In this document: piece after piece, positions 21,369 to 24,799 of the stretch
Layout of the letters: the number at the start of each line of letters is the position of its first letter
Position numbering within the stretch: position 1 is the first letter of the stretch
Source: a virus
Reading direction: 5' to 3' (one strand)
Length of the DNA stretch: 24,799 nt
Virus record (IMG/VR): IMGVR_UViG_3300034106_000987
Location: 1 to 24,799 of that record
The notes under the pieces: model-generated
Databases searched by the model: none
The model's input: only the letters and a program-made list of their open reading frames with translations
What the model was told of the DNA's origin: nothing
Made by a program: the position numbers and the translations under genes

Positions 21369-21385
21369 GGGGACAACCTGTCCCC
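21369..21385 (+). repeat. GGGGACA-N3-TGTCCCC hairpin, copy 6
   Basis: Loop ACC. It lies 16 bases after the amidoligase stop and 27 before the amidotransferase ATG. ATTCTTTTTT follows, making it the most terminator-like copy. Confidence 0.85.
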
Positions 21386-21412
21386 ATTCTTTTTTACCTC
21401 AAGGAGTTTATT

Positions 21413-22522
21413 ATGTGTTTAATCATTACAGGTCAGTCTTCCAAAGTTCGTTCAACCCTGCTCGACACGCACGGGTTACTCAGCGACATCTTCACATCCA
21501 ACCCTGACGGCATTGGGTTCATGTACGGCACAGCCAAGGGGCTCAAGGTCACCAAGTCCTTGCCCAAGAATCTCGGCGATGCTACTGCATTCATTCAGCG
21601 CCTGCCTCAAGACGATCGTGAGATTGCTATCCACTTCCGCTGGACTACACACGGCAAGACCGATATGCTCAACTGCCATCCATACGACGTGATCCCTGGC
21701 TTCATCGCCATGATGCACAACGGCGTACTGCATACAGGCAATGCCGCTGACACGTCCAAGTCTGACACATGGCACTTCATCAAGGACTACTTGCACAGCG
21801 CTGTGTCCTCTGCCCCTGACCTTGTGTATGACGCAGGCTTCGTTGCTATGCTTGAGGAGTTCATCGGCAACAACCGCTTCGTGTTCATGAACGGCGAGGG
21901 TCGTGTGCAGCACGTCAACTTCGATCAGGGTATCGAGCACGATGACTTGTGGTTCAGCAATACCTATGCGTGGACGCCATCACGTCTGATCCCAAGCTAC
22001 AAGAGCACGACTGCACTCAAGTCGTACAAGTACACCAGTGCATATGGCGGCTACATGGATGACGAGTACGACGAGATGTATGACTACAACGCTAGCTTCA
22101 ACGTCAAGCCCCGTGGTATCAGCGCACACAGCGCCAACTACGACGAGACAGCGTACGACTTTCCTGATGACGAGGATGGCTTCGTTCAGCCAACACCTGA
22201 AGACCTTGCTGTTGCACTGACCGAGGCTGACGTTGAGACGATGGAGATATGGCTTGACCAGATGCCTGCGTACACGCTGACTACTGTGCTCCACTTGTTC
22301 CAGCCTGAGCCACTCACGTACACACATCGTGACGACTTGTGCGTTGCCGAGCAGGGCATCTACGATATGCTGATGGAGGGCGATGCGTCTGGTCTTATCA
22401 GCATGGCTACCAAGTCGTATGGTGCGGTCAGCACTATCGCTGAGGTCGTGTGTTACTACCTGCAATGGGATGTGCGCAAGCCTGTGTCGTTCAAGCCAAC
22501 CTTGCCTGCACTGTTGACTTGA
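21413..22522 (+). CDS. Class II glutamine amidotransferase-like protein
   Basis: This is a 369-residue protein with AAGGAG seven bases before the ATG. Cys2 follows the initiator Met and would become the N-terminal nucleophile. The Ntn-type glutaminase core is seen in GIGFMYG (33-39), RWTTHG (76-81), NCHPYD (87-92), HNG (102-104) and SDTW (117-120). These correspond to the RWATHG, HNG and SDTE-type positions of GlmS and relatives. Such domains release ammonia from glutamine. The C-terminal part (about residues 190-369) has Tyr/Asp-rich and helical segments without a recognised synthetase domain, so the acceptor enzyme should be separate. The amidoligase directly upstream is the natural candidate. 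Confidence 0.8.
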   Translation: MCLIITGQSSKVRSTLLDTHGLLSDIFTSNPDGIGFMYGTAKGLKVTKSLPKNLGDATAFIQRLPQDDREIAIHFRWTTHGKTDMLNCHPYDVIPGFIAMMHNGVLHTGNAADTSKSDTWHFIKDYLHSAVSSAPDLVYDAGFVAMLEEFIGNNRFVFMNGEGRVQHVNFDQGIEHDDLWFSNTYAWTPSRLIPSYKSTTALKSYKYTSAYGGYMDDEYDEMYDYNASFNVKPRGISAHSANYDETAYDFPDDEDGFVQPTPEDLAVALTEADVETMEIWLDQMPAYTLTTVLHLFQPEPLTYTHRDDLCVAEQGIYDMLMEGDASGLISMATKSYGAVSTIAEVVCYYLQWDVRKPVSFKPTLPALLT

Positions 22523-22528
22523 TTCGTA

Positions 22529-22551
22529 GTGGGGGTTCGCCCCCACATTTT
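22529..22551 (+). terminator. TTCG-capped terminator after the amidotransferase gene
   Basis: GTGGGGG (22529-22535) pairs with CCCCCAC (22540-22546) across a TTCG tetraloop and is followed by ATTTTTAAGG. Seven mostly GC pairs with a stable tetraloop and a T-run make a good intrinsic terminator. The next ribosome site overlaps its exit. Confidence 0.75.
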
Positions 22552-22563
22552 TAAGGAGGATGT

Positions 22564-23040
22564 ATGAGAAAGACTGGATGGGATCCACCACCCCTGATGC
22601 AAGACGATAACCCCCAACTGAGCCAATGGTTTGCAAGCAGACCTGACGCTCGCTATGTTTTTATTAAAAACCAAAGGAGAAAGCAAATGAAATACAAAAT
22701 GGAAATAGTCATGTCCTACTGGCAGACAGTAGTGATCGAGGCCGAAAGCCGTGCCGATGCTGAGAACAGAGCGCTCTATGAGTTTGATATCACCAAGGCA
22801 CGCATGGGTGACGGCGAGGTGTACGACACACAGCTTGTCTTTGAACCCACGCCAGAAGAAGCAGCATTCATGGAAGCGTACCTGCGCAATGTGGCATCCG
22901 CCACTCAGGACAATGTGCTGTATTTCCTTGAGCACAGGAAAGATGAGAAAGACCATGATGAATGGTGGTGGACTAGCGTCATGGATGCGTGGCTTGTGTG
23001 GCAAGACGCAATTAGATTTAACAAAGGAGAAACGAAATGA
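22564..23040 (+). CDS. Unrecognised 158-aa protein with a second internal start
   Basis: The ATG at 22564 has AAGGAGG five bases upstream. A second in-frame ATG at 22687 sits behind the repeated cassette and gives a 117-residue form. The first 41 residues (RKTGWDPPPLMQDDNPQLSQ, then WFASRPDARYVFIKNQRRKQ) are proline-rich and basic. The rest starts KYKMEIVMSYWQTVVIEAES, RADAENRAL, which resembles the 'V.IEA.S..DA...A' fold of small phage DpnD/PcfM-type proteins in spacing only. A Trp-rich C-terminus (DEWWWTSVMDAWLVWQDAI) is notable. Both forms may be made. Function unknown. Confidence 0.6.
   Translation: MRKTGWDPPPLMQDDNPQLSQWFASRPDARYVFIKNQRRKQMKYKMEIVMSYWQTVVIEAESRADAENRALYEFDITKARMGDGEVYDTQLVFEPTPEEAAFMEAYLRNVASATQDNVLYFLEHRKDEKDHDEWWWTSVMDAWLVWQDAIRFNKGETK
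22674..22690 (+). repeat. Coupling cassette AAGGAGAAAGCAAATGA, copy 3
   Basis: This is an exact copy of 18414-18430. Here the TGA is not in frame with the upstream coding sequence, so the cassette creates an internal start instead of a gene junction. Confidence 0.8.
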
Positions 23041-23219
23041 AAGTATCAGACACAACTGCGCTACACCTGCGCTGTATCGAGGCAGACCTGCGGGACTACC
23101 TTATGAACCCTGCCGAGTACCGAGTCACGCACCTTGAGGACATTCATGTCTTGTTGCTCGAGGTCATGCGCACACTTGCCGTTGCACCTACAACCGAAGG
23201 AGAAAACAATGATGACTAA
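23037..23219 (+). CDS. Unrecognised 60-aa protein
   Basis: The ATG overlaps the preceding TGA (ATGA), with AAGGAG seven bases upstream in a diverged form of the coupling cassette. The sequence KVSDTTALHLRCIEADLRDY, then THLEDIHVLLLEVMRTLAV, reads as two amphipathic helices. It ends EGENNDD, overlapping the start of a small membrane peptide. Function unknown. Confidence 0.6.
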   Translation: MKVSDTTALHLRCIEADLRDYLMNPAEYRVTHLEDIHVLLLEVMRTLAVAPTTEGENNDD

Positions 23220-23301
23220 CTGGGAAAAGTTCGAAAGAATAGTACTTTTGTTAGCGGTAATGATACTTATTGCCGATATTTTTTATTGGCGAGGGTATTG
23301 A
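23209..23301 (+). CDS. 30-aa single-span membrane peptide
   Basis: Tandem ATG codons at 23209 and 23212 follow GAAGGAG at a good distance. The peptide begins MMTNWEKFER and has a hydrophobic run IVLLLAVMILIADIFYW before a final RGY. It should span the membrane once. It overlaps the previous gene by 11 bases in another frame. Its stop overlaps the -35 box of the next promoter. It is too short to identify, but the ribosome site and membrane run support coding. Confidence 0.5.
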   Translation: MMTNWEKFERIVLLLAVMILIADIFYWRGY

Positions 23302-23327
23302 CTTTTGTCCAACACTAGACAAATAAT
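23298..23327 (+). promoter_or_regulatory. Second rightward sigma70 promoter candidate
   Basis: TTGACT (23298-23303), an 18-base spacer and AATAAT (23322-23327) each match five of six consensus bases. It precedes the 69-aa gene by 25 bases and would start the right-hand gene block. Confidence 0.65.
23306..23321. promoter_or_regulatory. Palindromic operator candidate, site 2
   Basis: TGTCCAACACTAGACA is a TGTC-N8-GACA palindrome lying between the -35 and -10 boxes. It matches site 1 at 15344 in 13 of 16 bases. Confidence 0.55.
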
Positions 23328-23352
23328 GTATCCATCAAGGAGAAATAACTAA

Positions 23353-23562
23353 ATGAAACACACACCTTACGATACGGGCAAGGTCAAGATTGGCTTGCTC
23401 TACACACCCCCTACCCCCATACCTACGCCCGAGGAGACTTGGGTGCAATCTATCCTGTTAGGCGACAAGCAGGGATGGTCAGAAGATACACGCACCTGCG
23501 TGCTTTCCGTAGCGGCTCTCGCCGCAATTTTTATTGTCATGCTACTAACAGGAGGAATCTAA
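23353..23562 (+). CDS. Small protein with a C-terminal membrane helix
   Basis: This is a 69-residue protein with AAGGAG ten bases before the ATG, the first gene after the second promoter. The polar N-terminus reads KHTPYDTGKVKIGLLYTPPT, then PIPTPEETWVQSILLGD. A single hydrophobic segment (VLSVAALAAIFIVMLLTGGI) closes the protein, so it is probably tail-anchored with the N-terminus in the cytoplasm. The 'TGKV.IG..Y' opening is one I recall from phage and plasmid hypothetical proteins. It directly abuts the next start. Function unknown. Confidence 0.6.
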   Translation: MKHTPYDTGKVKIGLLYTPPTPIPTPEETWVQSILLGDKQGWSEDTRTCVLSVAALAAIFIVMLLTGGI

Positions 23563-24192
23563 ATGCCTGACATTCAAACTGCCCTGCGCTCTGCGCTAAC
23601 TAAGACTCTGCAAGCTTGGGATGATGACGAGGTGGCGCCCCCTCCTCCCTCTGCCCAACCAGTGTCAACCTCTTCTTCTCCCTCAACTTCAAACCAAAAA
23701 CCAGCCATGATTAATCAACACAGAATCACCAACAACGTCTCACGCGAAACCTTCAACTACATCAGAGACAACCCCGGCTCCACACGTCTGGAGATCATCG
23801 AAGCGCTTGGGCACAAGGGCTTTGCCAAAGGCTCAGTGTCATCATTGATAGCGCAGATGCGCAGAAGCTACATGGTTCACGAAACCAACGGCCTGTGGTA
23901 CGCAGATGTGAATGAGTACGCACCTATCAAGAACATAAACTACAAGCGGAAAAAGAAAGCCAAGACACAGAAGAAGCCTGCGACAGGTATCGGTGCGCTG
24001 TTGAAAGCCAAGCTAGAAGCTACGCCTGTGCCTACGCCCGAGCGTGTTGAAATACCTGCAAACATCCCGACACAACGAGCAACTGTGACGACCATTGTGC
24101 GTACAAAGACACCCGAAGACATCATTGGCAACATGACTGTGTATCAGGCGCGTGAGTTGTATGTGCACTTGAAGCAGATGTTTGGAGGTTAA
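23563..24192 (+). CDS. Winged-helix-like putative DNA-binding protein
   Basis: This is a 209-residue protein whose ATG abuts the preceding stop, with AGGAGG upstream. A proline/serine-rich linker (residues 24-46) leads to a domain of about residues 58-118. That domain includes SRETFNYIRDNPGSTRLEII, then SVSSLIAQMRRSYMVHETNG and LWYADVNEY. This order (helix, recognition helix, wing ending in 'NGLWY') fits a winged helix. A Lys-rich stretch (YKRKKKAKTQKK) follows. The C-terminus TVYQARELYVHLKQMF is a helix that I recall in other phage proteins of this kind, perhaps for oligomerisation. It lies downstream of promoter and operator site 2 and might regulate it; that link is inference. Confidence 0.65.
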   Translation: MPDIQTALRSALTKTLQAWDDDEVAPPPPSAQPVSTSSSPSTSNQKPAMINQHRITNNVSRETFNYIRDNPGSTRLEIIEALGHKGFAKGSVSSLIAQMRRSYMVHETNGLWYADVNEYAPIKNINYKRKKKAKTQKKPATGIGALLKAKLEATPVPTPERVEIPANIPTQRATVTTIVRTKTPEDIIGNMTVYQARELYVHLKQMFGG

Positions 24193-24193
24193 G

Positions 24194-24391
24194 ATGAAAC
24201 ACGAGTCAGCATTTCCAATATCGGGATCACAATATCGACACACAGAAGGCATGACCCTGCGTGACTACTTTGCGGCCAAGGCTATGCAAGCAATTATTAG
24301 CAAGGAAACAAGCCACGTATCGTGGTTTGATGACTACGCAAATAAAGCATACAAGATGGCAGACGCAATGATGAAAGCGAGGGAAGCATGA
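24194..24391 (+). CDS. Common small phage protein with an MTLRDYFAAKAMQ motif
   Basis: This is a 65-residue protein. I choose the ATG at 24194, six bases after GGAGG; an in-frame ATG at 24182 overlaps the previous gene. It contains EGMTLRDYFAAKAMQAIIS and ends DYANKAYKMADAMMKAREA. Proteins with 'G.TLRDYFA..AM...I' and 'A..AY..ADAM...R' occur in very many phages, but no function is established that I know of. It is coupled to its neighbours by short overlaps. Confidence 0.7.
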   Translation: MKHESAFPISGSQYRHTEGMTLRDYFAAKAMQAIISKETSHVSWFDDYANKAYKMADAMMKAREA

Positions 24392-24573
24392 CACAAGACG
24401 ATGACGATGACATTCAAGACTACGTTAGCGCAAAGAAAAAAGATTCTGTCGAATCATTTCACGAAGTTGTGCGTAACGATACGCTCGAAGAAGTGGCGCT
24501 TGAGTTCGATAAGATGCCCTTTGGCGATACAGCGGCGAGTTTCGCCGCATTTGTACGAGGCATGAAGAGATGA
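24388..24573 (+). CDS. Unrecognised 61-aa acidic protein
   Basis: The ATG overlaps the preceding TGA (ATGA). An acidic start (TQDDDDDIQDYVSAKKKDSV) is followed by ESFHEVVRNDTLEEVALEFD and a final DTAASFAAFVRGMK helix. The 'NDTLEE.A.EFD.MPFGD..ASFA.F.RGM' pattern is familiar from small phage proteins encoded beside the MTLRDYFA family. No function is known to me. Confidence 0.65.
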   Translation: MTQDDDDDIQDYVSAKKKDSVESFHEVVRNDTLEEVALEFDKMPFGDTAASFAAFVRGMKR

Positions 24574-24799
24574 AAGTACTCAACCCTTGGGAAGAACTTG
24601 CCCAAGTAAAGCGCCCTAGTATCTTCATGGCCGACGCACAGTTTCGTGCAAAGAACCCTAGCAATCAGATCAAGAAAGAAGAAGATCTTGGATACAAGCA
24701 GTTTGGCACATTTGCCCGTGCCAAAGAAAGACAACCCAACAAACACGAAGGAACACTGGAGAATGCCAAGACCAAAGCCCCCCGCCCCCCTAAAGGTAC
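24570..24799 (+). CDS. Unrecognised protein, C-terminus cut by the window edge
   Basis: The ATG overlaps the preceding TGA (ATGA). At least 76 residues are visible: MKVLNPWEELAQVKRPSIFM, then ADAQFRAKNPSNQIKKEEDL and YKQFGTFARAKERQPNKHEG, followed by a basic proline-rich end. It is hydrophilic, without a membrane segment. A second reading frame opens near its end at 24763, so it may stop soon after the window. Function unknown. Confidence 0.55.
   Translation, partial: MKVLNPWEELAQVKRPSIFMADAQFRAKNPSNQIKKEEDLGYKQFGTFARAKERQPNKHEGTLENAKTKAPRPPKG
24763..24799 (+). CDS. Possible start of the next gene
   Basis: An ATG at 24763 behind GGAG opens a frame reading MPRPKPPAPLKV to the window edge. 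It overlaps the preceding gene in another frame. The basic proline start is similar to short phage proteins that I have seen, but twelve residues do not allow a call. Confidence 0.3.
   Translation, partial: MPRPKPPAPLKV

Noticed and set aside
15636-21385. GGGGACA repeats as a CRISPR array
   Set aside because: The spacing is irregular (about 0.5 to 2.1 kb), whole genes lie between copies and no cas gene is present.
21980-23055. Two leftward open frames of about 200 codons
   Set aside because: They are antisense to the amidotransferase and the 158-aa gene and lack ribosome sites; they cross the TTCG terminator.
1-24799. tRNA genes, integrase, reverse transcriptase, toxin-antitoxin pairs
   Set aside because: I looked for cloverleaf-like stretches and for the characteristic motifs of these proteins and saw none that I could support.

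Overview
The window looks like about 25 kb of a tailed double-stranded DNA phage (Caudoviricetes). The evidence is a terminase large subunit, a portal, a scaffold-like protein, a major capsid protein, adaptor-like proteins and a tail-fibre-like protein in head-assembly order. They sit among many short, tightly packed genes with strong AAGGAG ribosome sites. I see no integrase, DNA polymerase, tRNA, rRNA or CRISPR array. The large P22-type portal and the lack of a tape-measure gene favour a podovirus-like particle, but the genome is incomplete at both ends. A host is not identifiable; a Gram-negative freshwater host is only a guess.

Layout. Positions 1-15263 are a leftward virion operon. In transcription order it holds terminase small and large subunits, portal, a 65-aa protein, a GroES-like co-chaperonin, a scaffold-like protein, two probable virion proteins and the major capsid protein, then a strong terminator. 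After that come two small virion-like proteins, a holin-like protein, several short Lys/Gly-rich proteins (two resembling DUF6321 and DUF5872), adaptor and connector proteins, and tail-region proteins ending in a fibre cut by the window edge.

Positions 15264-15681 are a divergent control region. It contains a rightward terminator, a near-consensus sigma70 promoter overlapping a TGTC-N8-GACA palindrome, G-tracts with a G-quadruplex motif, an AT palindrome and a 13-bp RNA hairpin. From 15682 to the right end the genes run rightward. Most are small and unrecognised. The exceptions are an amidoligase (689 aa) followed by a class II glutamine amidotransferase (369 aa), and a winged-helix-like protein near the right end.

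The most unusual feature is architectural. The rightward genes fall into blocks, and six boundaries carry the same hairpin, GGGGACA-N3-TGTCCCC, with an invariant stem and variable loop. A different TTCG-capped hairpin and a second promoter with the same TGTC-N8-GACA palindrome mark later boundaries. Between 15.9 and 18.0 kb a GATTATTG motif recurs eight times in both orientations. A 65-bp inverted repeat encloses 254 bp of AT-rich DNA there. These may form an undescribed regulatory or replication system. The amidoligase/amidotransferase pair is the best candidate for an unusual enzymatic system.
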